DNA from: Candidatus Bathyarchaeota archaeon
GTDB taxonomy: Archaea; Thermoproteota; Bathyarchaeia; TCS64
Direction of reading: 5' to 3'
DNA: 5,440 nt
Assembly (NCBI GenBank): GCA_026014515.1
Contig: JAOZIG010000282.1
Coordinates: 1-5,440 of the forward strand
The notes under the pieces are model-generated. The model searched no databases, was not told where the DNA came from, and was given only the letters and a program-made list of their open reading frames with translations. A program made the position numbers and the translations under genes. This document shows positions 1-5,147 of this stretch, one piece after another (positions within the stretch are counted from its first letter, which is position 1; each line of letters starts with the position of its first letter).

Positions 1-215
1 TGCCTGGAGCAGGGTTGACACCCGAGAACATCAAAGAGTTCCATAACCGGGTCAAGGCTAGGGAGTATCACTCTACTCTGAGTGAGGTAGTAGATAGCGT
101 GATGATGTTTAGACGAGAAGACGTCTACATGGGTGGATTATCAGTTATTCCCGAGTATAGCTGGAAACAAGCAAGCGCAGAGAAGATACAAAAGTTTCTC
201 AATGAGTTAAAATAA
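1..215 (+). CDS. cutC: CutC-family protein, C-terminal fragment (5' end outside window)
   Basis: The reading frame is open from the left edge to a TAA at 213-215, giving about 70 residues. The visible start-like TTG at 15 is probably internal, because the residues before it (PGAG) belong to the family motif. The pattern 'PGAGLTPENI', then 'AREYHSTLSE', then 'VYMGG' matches the end of the CutC TIM barrel: the G-x-G-x-x-x-x-N-I strand, the 'a-x-E-x-H-x-S' strand and the 'v-x-M-G' segment. CutC proteins have been linked to copper homeostasis, but their biochemical role is not settled, so the function is a family-level label. The last residues (SAEKIQKFLNELK) form a terminal helix as in other members. 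The gene converges on the tRNA-Ser gene with one base between them. Recognition is from motif memory on a short fragment; the frame and stop are certain. Confidence 0.78.
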   Translation, partial: PGAGLTPENIKEFHNRVKAREYHSTLSEVVDSVMMFRREDVYMGGLSVIPEYSWKQASAEKIQKFLNELK

Positions 216-216
216 G

Positions 217-304
217 TGGCGCTGGGTATGGGATTCGAACCCATGTGCGCGTTACGCGCACTGACTTAGCAGGCCAGCTCCCTACCAGGCTAGGAGAACC
301 CAGC
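217..304 (-). tRNA. tRNA-Ser (anticodon GCU), CCA encoded
   Basis: This is a full cloverleaf on the minus strand. The acceptor arms GCTGGGT (298-304) and ACCCAGC (221-227) pair over 7 bp. The anticodon stem is CTGGC/GTCAG around the loop CTGCTAA (266-272), giving anticodon GCT (268-270), which reads the serine codons AGC and AGU. A long variable arm (246-260) has a 6-bp stem TGCGCG/CGCGCA with a TAA loop, as in class II tRNAs. The T arm is ATGGG-TTCGAAT-CCCAT. The discriminator base is G (220), as expected for serine, and CCA is encoded at 217-219. The mature body is 85 nt plus CCA. No intron is seen. It lies co-directional with and 36 bp downstream of the amidohydrolase gene and ends one base from the stop codon of the converging cutC gene. 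Confidence 0.96.
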
Positions 305-330
305 AACCAAACACTATGCACCCCAACAAT

Positions 331-340
331 GTTTTAAACG
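331..340 (-). promoter_or_regulatory. putative TATA box for tRNA-Ser
   Basis: The A/T-rich element CGTTTAAAAC (minus-strand reading) is centred about 31 bp upstream of the mature tRNA 5' end. That fits an archaeal TATA box with transcription starting a few bases before the tRNA. It directly abuts the stop codon of the upstream amidohydrolase gene (341-343). No mapped start site is available, so this is inferred from spacing and composition. Confidence 0.45.
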
Positions 341-1939
341 TTATTCCTTGGGGAAGACGCGGTGCCCCTCGACATAGGTCATCTCACAGGTCCAGTCTTT
401 GAGCATCTCAGCTTCTACATCCAAGGGGTTAAAGTTCCATATTGCTAAGTCAGCGTACTTGCCAACCTCAATGCTTCCTATTTTGTCCTCCATGAAGCAG
501 TGTTTTGCTGCGGGCATGGTGTAGAAGCCTAGGGCTGTCTGTGGGTCTACTGCTTCATCTGTTCCTAGTGTTTTTCCTTTGATGGTTTTTCGCGTGACTG
601 ACGCGTATAATCCAATGTTTGGAAGTGGTGGTGTGACAGTGGCGTCGTGACTGATTCCAACGGGTACACCTAGCTCAGTGAGAGTCTTGACTGGCATACA
701 TGACTTACATCGTTCCTCTCCCAATGCTTCTAGGAAGCTCTCACCGAGGAAATAGAAGAAAGGAGTCTGAGTGTTCACCATCACCCCTAGATCAACTAGC
801 TGCTTCTTTGCCTTCTCAGTTGGGAAATAACAGTGTACTATCTGGTGTCGTGGATCGGGTCTTGGACTGGTCTTTTGAGCGTACTCGTAGGCATCCATGG
901 TCATGTCTATCGCATGGTCTCCGATGGCGTGAATGGCTACTTGGAACCCGTTCCTGTGACCAAGCTCAACCATCTGGTTAAGCTCCTCTTGCTCAAGCAT
1001 CATATTCCCATGGACATCAGGCTTGTCCAGATAACCATCATAGAATAATGCAGTCCTTGGACCCACCCCACCATCGACTGCCATCTTAAGCCCGGTAATC
1101 CTGAGTAAATCATCTCCACCCACAACGTAGTTATCGACAGCCCACTGAGTCTCAGCTAGGCTTCTAAGGAACCCAACCTGTATCTGGACACGGTGAGTAA
1201 GCTCGCCTCTTCTGTGGCTCTCTCTGAAAGCCTCAATATCTTCTGCCATCAGACCGGGCTCGATGACAGTGGTAAACCCTACTGCATGGAAATCACTGCA
1301 AGCTTTCTTGATTGCTTCAAGCTTCTCGTCTTGACTCCATTTGATTACATCAAGTACTAGGTTAGCCGCATGCCCTCTGAGTAGTCCAGTTGTCTCACCG
1401 TTCTCATCTTTTTCGACCACACCAAAACCGGGGCTAACAGTATCATTGGTCACGCCAGCGACTTCTAGTGCCTTGCTATTGGCTACACCCATCTGGAAAA
1501 CTCGTCTTATGTAGACTGGGTTATCTGGGCTCACTGGGTCAAGATCATGTTTCGTGGGGTATCGTTTCTCTTCAAGTAGTGTCTCATCCCAGACGTGAGC
1601 AATGATCCATTGACCTTTAGGCGCGGTTTTGATTCGTTCCTCGACCATTTCTACTATTTCTTTGATACTCTTTGCCTTGGGGTACCTGATGTTTATGATG
1701 AAGGCGGAGGAGATACCATGCTCAAGGAAGTGATCGTGTGTGTTTACCAACCCCGGGGTACAGCATCGTCCATCAAGGTCTATAACCTCGGTCATGGGTC
1801 CTATTAGGCGTTTTACCTCTGGTTTACTACCTACGGCTATTATTTTTCCATCTTGAACAGCTACAGCATCTACTGTGCCGCGTCGTGGGTCCATTGTGAC
1901 TACTGGTCCGTTTTGGATGACGAGATCAGCGAAAGACAT
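341..1939 (-). CDS. YtcJ-like metal-dependent amidohydrolase (amidohydrolase family 3)
   Basis: This 532-residue protein has the full length and architecture of the YtcJ / N-substituted formamide deformylase-like branch of amidohydrolases. An N-terminal beta-sandwich segment (1-60) leads into 'TPGLVNTHDHF' with the metal-binding H-x-H at His68/His70. Further family marks are 'HVWDE' (115-119), 'GLKMAVDG' with Lys285, 'AIHAIGD' (336-341, His337 and Asp341), 'HQIVHC' with His369, and 'SHDATVTP' with Asp432 as the likely catalytic acid. The C-terminus (about 484-527, 'GSIEVGKYADLAIW') returns to the sandwich domain. Such enzymes hydrolyse C-N bonds in the cytoplasm; the substrate cannot be told from sequence. 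The ATG at 1937-1939 has no SD but a TATA-like element just upstream, fitting leaderless expression. The gene is separated from the preceding GNAT gene by 38 bp. Nothing suggests damage. Confidence 0.9.
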   Translation of the reverse strand: MSFADLVIQNGPVVTMDPRRGTVDAVAVQDGKIIAVGSKPEVKRLIGPMTEVIDLDGRCCTPGLVNTHDHFLEHGISSAFIINIRYPKAKSIKEIVEMVEERIKTAPKGQWIIAHVWDETLLEEKRYPTKHDLDPVSPDNPVYIRRVFQMGVANSKALEVAGVTNDTVSPGFGVVEKDENGETTGLLRGHAANLVLDVIKWSQDEKLEAIKKACSDFHAVGFTTVIEPGLMAEDIEAFRESHRRGELTHRVQIQVGFLRSLAETQWAVDNYVVGGDDLLRITGLKMAVDGGVGPRTALFYDGYLDKPDVHGNMMLEQEELNQMVELGHRNGFQVAIHAIGDHAIDMTMDAYEYAQKTSPRPDPRHQIVHCYFPTEKAKKQLVDLGVMVNTQTPFFYFLGESFLEALGEERCKSCMPVKTLTELGVPVGISHDATVTPPLPNIGLYASVTRKTIKGKTLGTDEAVDPQTALGFYTMPAAKHCFMEDKIGSIEVGKYADLAIWNFNPLDVEAEMLKDWTCEMTYVEGHRVFPKE

Positions 1940-1955
1940 GGTTACTTGATGGGGG

Positions 1956-1971
1956 TTTTAAGCTAAAAACT
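1956..1971 (-). promoter_or_regulatory. putative TATA region for the amidohydrolase gene
   Basis: The minus strand reads AGTTTTTAGCTTAAAA here, two overlapping A/T-rich boxes centred about 21 and 28 bp upstream of the ATG at 1939. This spacing would start transcription at or next to the start codon, which agrees with the lack of an SD. It sits in the 38-bp gap after the GNAT gene, so the amidohydrolase may be transcribed independently. Confidence 0.42.
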
Positions 1972-1977
1972 GTCTCT

Positions 1978-2424
1978 TCAGAGCTTTAGACGCCAATACT
2001 CGCCGCCATCATGGAACCCACGTTTAAGGTAGAGAGGTTTACCTAAATCGCTGGGGTTATTCACCTGCAAGTCAAAGCAACTCATGGACCTTGCTTCCTT
2101 GATTGCTTCATCCAGTAGTTTTCCACCTACGCCCATGCCTCTTGAATCCTCGTCCACGATATATTCCTCGATTCTGGCATAATGACCACCGCTGCGTATC
2201 GCTACAGGATAGGATAACGTGATTACACCGAGAAGCTTTGAGTCTAGTTCAGCCACCAAAACCACTCCAAGCACTGGATTCTCCAGTATCTTGTGGTAGA
2301 TTGATGAGCTAATGGTTTGATCTACCTTGTATTCATCGGTACGATGTCTTGAAGGTAACCTGCTGAATAATTCCAGTACTTGTTCCTTATCAGACAAGGA
2401 TGCTTTACGGACAACTAGTGGCAT
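1978..2424 (-). CDS. GNAT-family N-acetyltransferase
   Basis: This 148-residue protein is a single-domain GNAT, an enzyme fold that moves an acetyl group from acetyl-CoA to an amine. The N-terminal 'VVRKASLSDKEQVLELF' is the typical first strand and helix. 'LVAELDSKLLGVITL' is the central strand pair. 'YIVDEDSRGMGVGGKLL' is motif A, with the pyrophosphate-binding R-x-x-G-x-G at residues 95-100. 'LYLKRGF' (131-137) is the motif B end that contacts CoA. Length is normal for the family. The substrate (small molecule, peptide or protein N-terminus) is not predictable. The ATG at 2422-2424 has no SD; a TATA-like box lies about 26 bp upstream, so the mRNA is probably leaderless. It starts 41 bp after the end of rpiA on the same strand. 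Confidence 0.88.
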   Translation of the reverse strand: MPLVVRKASLSDKEQVLELFSRLPSRHRTDEYKVDQTISSSIYHKILENPVLGVVLVAELDSKLLGVITLSYPVAIRSGGHYARIEEYIVDEDSRGMGVGGKLLDEAIKEARSMSCFDLQVNNPSDLGKPLYLKRGFHDGGEYWRLKL

Positions 2425-2445
2425 AGATGATGATTACAATATCCT

Positions 2446-2454
2446 GTTTTAGGA
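2446..2454 (-). promoter_or_regulatory. putative TATA box for the GNAT gene
   Basis: The minus-strand TCCTAAAAC is centred about 26 bp upstream of the GNAT ATG, in the 41-bp gap after rpiA. The position suits a leaderless transcript. The sequence is a weak match to a TATA consensus, so read-through from the rpiA operon remains possible. Confidence 0.35.
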
Positions 2455-2465
2455 GTTTGGATAAT

Positions 2466-3161
2466 CTAGAAACGAGTGAGAGTCTTGACACCGCTCTGGG
2501 TGCCGATATAGGCGACCTTGCAGTACCCGATGAATAACCCTGTCTCCATTACACCTTGTACAGAGTGTAATCGCGCGTTTAGGTAACCCGGGTTATGGAT
2601 GGGTCCAAAATCTGCGTCAATCAGGTTATTTCCGTTGTCTGTAACCACTGGACCAAGCTTACCAACCGCTTGACGAACATTGGGCTTAGCTCCCATATTC
2701 CTGAGCTTCCTGCTTACAGGGGCTACCGCCATGGGGTGAACCTCAAGATAGACGGGTTGATCACGTCCTAGTACATCAGTGACCTTGGTCTGGTCCGCCA
2801 CAAGAATATACTCTTTACAGCAGCTAGCTACAATCTTTTCTCTGAGGAGTGCTCCGCCGCCGCCTTTGATGGCGTTGAGTTCTTGGTCGATCTGGTCTGC
2901 TCCGTCAAACCCAAAGTCTAGTACGGGGAACTCGTCTAGTGTGGTTAATGGTATTTGGGCTTTTACTGCTTCCTGTATTGCTTGATAGCTTGTGGGAACA
3001 GCTCGTACTCCTCTGAGTTCACCGTTTCTGATCTTGTCTCCGATTATCCGTATTCCTTCAGCGGCTGTTGTGCCGCTTCCAATCCCGATAACCATATCGT
3101 CCTTAACGTGTTCGACAACTTTTACAGCTGCCTTGATCTTTGCCTCATGTACCCAGCTCAT
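2466..3161 (-). CDS. rpiA: ribose-5-phosphate isomerase A
   Basis: RpiA interconverts ribose 5-phosphate and ribulose 5-phosphate in the cytoplasm, supplying ribose 5-phosphate for nucleotide synthesis. The 231 residues match the family length. The phosphate-binding loop 'GIGSGTT' is at 26-32, 'PTSYQA' at 56-61, and the catalytic 'DGADQID' at 86-92 supplies Asp86 and Asp89. 'KGGGGALLREKI' gives Lys99 and the general base Glu108. 'VEVHPMA'-type 'LEVHPMA' (139-145), 'DNGNNLIDADFG' (175-186) and 'GVMETGLF' (203-210) complete the signature. The usual Glu of DGADE is Gln90 here, which is not a catalytic change. The ATG overlaps the TGA of the upstream coiled-coil gene in the form ATGA (3158-3161). 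An SD (GGAG) lies 8 nt before the ATG inside the upstream coding sequence, so the two genes are probably translationally coupled. Confidence 0.96.
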   Translation of the reverse strand: MSWVHEAKIKAAVKVVEHVKDDMVIGIGSGTTAAEGIRIIGDKIRNGELRGVRAVPTSYQAIQEAVKAQIPLTTLDEFPVLDFGFDGADQIDQELNAIKGGGGALLREKIVASCCKEYILVADQTKVTDVLGRDQPVYLEVHPMAVAPVSRKLRNMGAKPNVRQAVGKLGPVVTDNGNNLIDADFGPIHNPGYLNARLHSVQGVMETGLFIGYCKVAYIGTQSGVKTLTRF

Positions 3162-3904
3162 TGTTCCAGCTCCAAGCGCTCTAGCTCCTCTAGCTCCTTC
3201 AACACGTCCTGTTTAAGCTTATCTAATCTATCCTCAACAGTATCACGTCTACCTCGTCCACCAGACTCCTCTCCTTCATCTTCATCCTCTGGCTCTTCCT
3301 CGGTATCTTCTCCGGGTGGTGGAGGACGTGGTCTTGTTCTTCTTGGTCTTGGCGCTGGCTCTGGTTTCTCTGGCTCAGGTTTCTCTGGTTCAGGTTGCTG
3401 TATGTTGAGTTCCTTTATTATGAGGTCTATCTGGCTCTGTGTGCTGGTTAATGTCTGCTGGAACTGCTCTATGATGTTCTGTCTTATGTCCTCTAGCTCG
3501 TTGAGGCTCACGATGAGCTCGGCTTTTTTCAGCTGTTCATCGACTTTCTGCATCTCGGCTTCATAGTTCTTACCCAGCCTTTCACGTTCATTCTTGCTTA
3601 TCTCGCCGTTGTCCTCTGCCTCGAAGAGGCGCTTCATCACCATGCTGAGGATCTCTTGCTGAAGTGTGAGAGTGCGTATCTGGGTTCGTGCGAGTTCTAC
3701 CTGTGTTCTCTCTGTGATGGTTGGTAGATCGGGTAGTTTCACTTTTCGTGGCTCCACCTCAACAACTATGGGAGACTTGTCATCTTCCTTATCAGTGGGT
3801 TTCTTTGTGCCCTCTGTTGCCCTTAGAAACATCATTATGGCGACAGCGGCTACGATGAGGGCGCCAATACCCAGTATCATGTCTGTGGTAAGAGTGATAG
3901 CCAT
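3158..3904 (-). CDS. uncharacterised membrane-anchored coiled-coil protein with Pro/Glu-rich linker
   Basis: I do not recognise a named family. With the ATG at 3902-3904 the protein has 248 residues; an in-frame GTG at 3911-3913 would add three. Residues 9-27 form one hydrophobic segment followed by Arg/Lys residues, so the large C-terminal part is probably cytoplasmic (positive-inside rule). Residues 68-165 are mostly helical and coiled-coil-like, with an embedded 'NGEISKNERERLGKNYEAEM' segment resembling the 'GEI-S/T-x-x-x-Y/R-x-x-L' helical hairpins seen in archaeal coiled-coil proteins. Residues 170-218 are low-complexity: PEPEK repeats, an Arg/Pro stretch, then a very acidic run. Residues 221-247 form a charged amphipathic helix. 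The layout suggests an anchor, a rod, a flexible spacer and a terminal docking helix, i.e. a scaffold or tether rather than an enzyme. It is the first gene of an operon with rpiA (4-bp overlap). Confidence 0.85.
   Translation of the reverse strand: MAITLTTDMILGIGALIVAAVAIMMFLRATEGTKKPTDKEDDKSPIVVEVEPRKVKLPDLPTITERTQVELARTQIRTLTLQQEILSMVMKRLFEAEDNGEISKNERERLGKNYEAEMQKVDEQLKKAELIVSLNELEDIRQNIIEQFQQTLTSTQSQIDLIIKELNIQQPEPEKPEPEKPEPAPRPRRTRPRPPPPGEDTEEEPEDEDEGEESGGRGRRDTVEDRLDKLKQDVLKELEELERLELEQ
3170..3173 (-). promoter_or_regulatory. Shine-Dalgarno site for rpiA
   Basis: The minus strand reads GGAG here, with 8 nt between it and the rpiA ATG. It lies within the last codons of the coiled-coil gene. 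The first genes of transcripts in this window show no SD, whereas this internal operon gene does, a contrast common in archaea with leaderless mRNAs. Confidence 0.5.
3357..3395 (-). repeat. 15-bp tandem repeat encoding PEPEK units
   Basis: Two full copies and one partial copy of a 15-bp unit occur at 3357-3371, 3372-3386 and 3387-3395. The plus-strand unit is approximately GGCTCAGGTTTCTCT, with one or two base differences between copies. On the coding strand they give consecutive P-E-P-E-K units at the start of the linker of the membrane coiled-coil protein. In-frame repeat units of this kind can change copy number without breaking the frame. Confidence 0.75.
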
Positions 3905-3931
3905 GCAGTTCACTCACTGTTAGAAGCCAAG

Positions 3932-3943
3932 AATATATAAGCG
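3932..3943 (-). promoter_or_regulatory. strong TATA box for the coiled-coil / rpiA operon
   Basis: The minus strand reads CGCTTATATATT, the best TATA match in the window, with a G/C-rich stretch (TTAGCG) just upstream where a BRE would lie. Its centre is about 32 bp from the ATG at 3904 and about 23 bp from the GTG at 3913. Transcription would therefore start around 3908-3913, giving a leader of a few bases for the ATG or leaderless initiation at the GTG. Confidence 0.7.
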
Positions 3944-4025
3944 CTAACCCTAGAAACGTGATTGTCGCATCTAAATTGCATTATTCTGTAAATTTATTGG
4001 GGTTTCATGGGTACATTATACTTGG

Positions 4026-4034
4026 GATTTATAG
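4026..4034 (+). promoter_or_regulatory. putative TATA box for the AIR-synthase-like gene
   Basis: GATTTATAG is centred about 35 bp upstream of the ATG at 4065, predicting a start near 4055 and a leader of roughly ten bases. Alternatives are CATTATA at 4014-4020 and TAAATTTAT at 3989-3997, which would suit the GTG at 4035 or a longer leader. The spacer from 3914 to 4034 otherwise holds only these divergent promoters. Confidence 0.3.
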
Positions 4035-4064
4035 GTGAAATTGGTTGGAGTATATGAGATATTA

Positions 4065-4991
4065 ATGTCTGAAAAGCTTGGGTTAGGAAAAATATCAAAA
4101 GAGGTCTTTAACCGCAGTGTACTTCCATATATCCCAATCGAAAAAGACATTGAGCTAGATGGAGCAGTCACTACCCTCTCTGGGAACACAGTGATAGCCC
4201 ACAGTCCAAGCATAGGTGTACCAACTGAGGCACTGGGATTCTTTGCTTTTCACTATTCAGCTAGCAACGTTGCGTCCAAGTTTGGAAAACCCCGACACCT
4301 AATCTCAGGAATATACCTACCATTAGAGACAACCGAAAAAGAGCTTCAAATCATCGCCAAGACCCTAGGAGATGAAGCAAAACGATACAAGGTAACCATA
4401 ACCGCAGGACAGACAGCAACCTATTTCGGAGTCCAAATACCGCTTCTGACCTCGACTTGCCTAGGTGAGCAGATGAAGATTCCTGACGCCCCTCGTGCTG
4501 GGGACAAAGTATGTCTGATGGGTCTCGTGGGGGGTGAAGCCCTTTGGCTTGACAAGCTCTCGAAAGGAGAATCATCTGAGGTGTGGCGGGAGTTTACACC
4601 ACTTCCCATGATTCTTTCCCTTCAAAGAATAGAGGGAGTGAAGATGATGCATGATGTCTCTGAAGGGGGGGTTATTGGTGCCTTGTATGAGGTTGCCTCA
4701 AGTAATGGCTGGGGGATAAAAGCCTCATCAAAGAATATCCCTCTTTACCCTGAATCAGACAACCTGCCGGGAAACATCTTTAGAGCCCCCACCTATGGGA
4801 CGCTGATAGCCATAATAGATGATGACTCCGTCGATGATGTGGTTGATTTATGCAAACAAGTAGATACCTCCTGCGCCATAATCGGCGAGATTGTCTCAGA
4901 GCGAGGACTATTGTTTGATGGAGAGGATATCCATGAGCAGAAAAGAGTAGACATCGACAAGATTTACGGCACCTACGAAAAACAGCGATAA
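4065..4991 (+). CDS. AIR synthase / HypE-like protein with altered active-site motifs
   Basis: This 308-residue protein belongs to the PurM/HypE/ThiL/SelD superfamily (AIR-synthase fold, ATP-dependent). The start 'KLGLGKISKEVFNRSV' resembles HypE-type N-termini. This favours the ATG at 4065 over an in-frame GTG at 4035 that would add ten residues. 'ELDGAVTT' (30-37) stands where the D-D-A-A-V strand lies. 'SNVASKFGKPRHL' (67-79) aligns with the usual N-D-[IL]-A-x-x-G-A-x-P, and 'TAGQTATYFG' (113-122) with G-G-H-T-E. The C-terminal half is well kept: 'MMHDVSEGGVIGALYEVA' (194-211), then 'PTYGTLIAI' and 'AIIGEIV'. The HypE C-terminal cysteine is absent (it ends YEKQR), so it is not a hydrogenase cyanide-ligand carbamoyl carrier of the standard type. 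Substrate unknown. It is followed by the thiamine riboswitch and thiT, which have their own promoter. Confidence 0.82.
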   Translation: MSEKLGLGKISKEVFNRSVLPYIPIEKDIELDGAVTTLSGNTVIAHSPSIGVPTEALGFFAFHYSASNVASKFGKPRHLISGIYLPLETTEKELQIIAKTLGDEAKRYKVTITAGQTATYFGVQIPLLTSTCLGEQMKIPDAPRAGDKVCLMGLVGGEALWLDKLSKGESSEVWREFTPLPMILSLQRIEGVKMMHDVSEGGVIGALYEVASSNGWGIKASSKNIPLYPESDNLPGNIFRAPTYGTLIAIIDDDSVDDVVDLCKQVDTSCAIIGEIVSERGLLFDGEDIHEQKRVDIDKIYGTYEKQR

Positions 4992-5022
4992 CCGATTCTA
5001 TTACCCACGATTTTCAGGTAAA

Positions 5023-5030
5023 GTTTATAA
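5023..5030 (+). promoter_or_regulatory. TATA box for the thiT transcript
   Basis: GTTTATAA lies 31 bp after the stop of the AIR-synthase-like gene. Counting about 25-27 bp from its centre puts the transcription start at roughly 5051-5054, immediately before the GGGG that opens the TPP aptamer core. The RNA would then begin with the riboswitch itself. Confidence 0.6.
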
Positions 5031-5051
5031 CGAGTAGCTTGAGCACCTAAC

Positions 5052-5141
5052 GTGAAGGGGAGCTGGACAGCAGTCTGGCTGAGAGGCACGCGAACGCGTC
5101 GACCCTTTGAACCTGATCCAGGTAATACTGGCGGAGGAAGA
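5052..5141 (+). ncRNA. TPP riboswitch (THI element)
   Basis: The aptamer binds thiamine pyrophosphate and normally lowers expression of the following gene. Conserved blocks appear in order: GGGGAGC (5057-5063), CTGAGA (5079-5084, the pyrimidine-binding loop), then CCCTTTGAACCTGATC (5103-5118) and GGTAATACTGGCGGAGGAAG (5121-5140, the pyrophosphate-binding side). P2 is GCTGGAC (5062-5068) with GTCTGGC (5073-5079), including two G-U pairs. The P3 tip is ACGC/GCGT (5088-5091, 5096-5099). P5 is CCAG/CTGG (5118-5121, 5128-5131). The final block has one G fewer than the usual GTAGGGAA. I cannot find a convincing P1 helix. The SD of thiT lies within the last block. TPP riboswitches have been described upstream of thiamine transporter genes in Thermoplasma-type archaea, which supports the context. 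Confidence 0.95.
5133..5137 (+). promoter_or_regulatory. Shine-Dalgarno site of thiT inside the riboswitch
   Basis: GGAGG with 10 nt between it and the ATG at 5148 is the strongest SD in the window. It is also the conserved 3' strand of the TPP aptamer, so ligand-induced folding would hide it directly from the ribosome. Confidence 0.65.
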
Positions 5142-5147
5142 AAATAA

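Noticed and set aside
15..215. A stand-alone 66-residue protein starting at the TTG at 15
   Set aside because: The frame stays open to the window edge and the residues before the TTG fit the CutC motif, so this is the end of a longer gene.
246..260. Perfect inverted repeat TGCGCG/CGCGCA as a terminator or operator
   Set aside because: It is the long variable arm of the tRNA-Ser.
700..1048. Two overlapping plus-strand open frames inside the amidohydrolase gene
   Set aside because: They are antisense to conserved amidohydrolase motifs, and their products show no recognisable sequence.
2955..3566. Long plus-strand open frame (203 codons) opposite rpiA and the coiled-coil gene
   Set aside because: Its product is a Ser/Cys/Gly-rich string without domain character, as expected from the reverse complement of a Glu/Arg/Pro-rich coding region. 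The minus-strand genes are well supported.
4035..4064. GTG at 4035 as start of the AIR-synthase-like gene
   Set aside because: The ten added residues do not look like the family N-terminus, and the ATG at 4065 precedes the typical KLGLGKI start. The GTG cannot be fully excluded.
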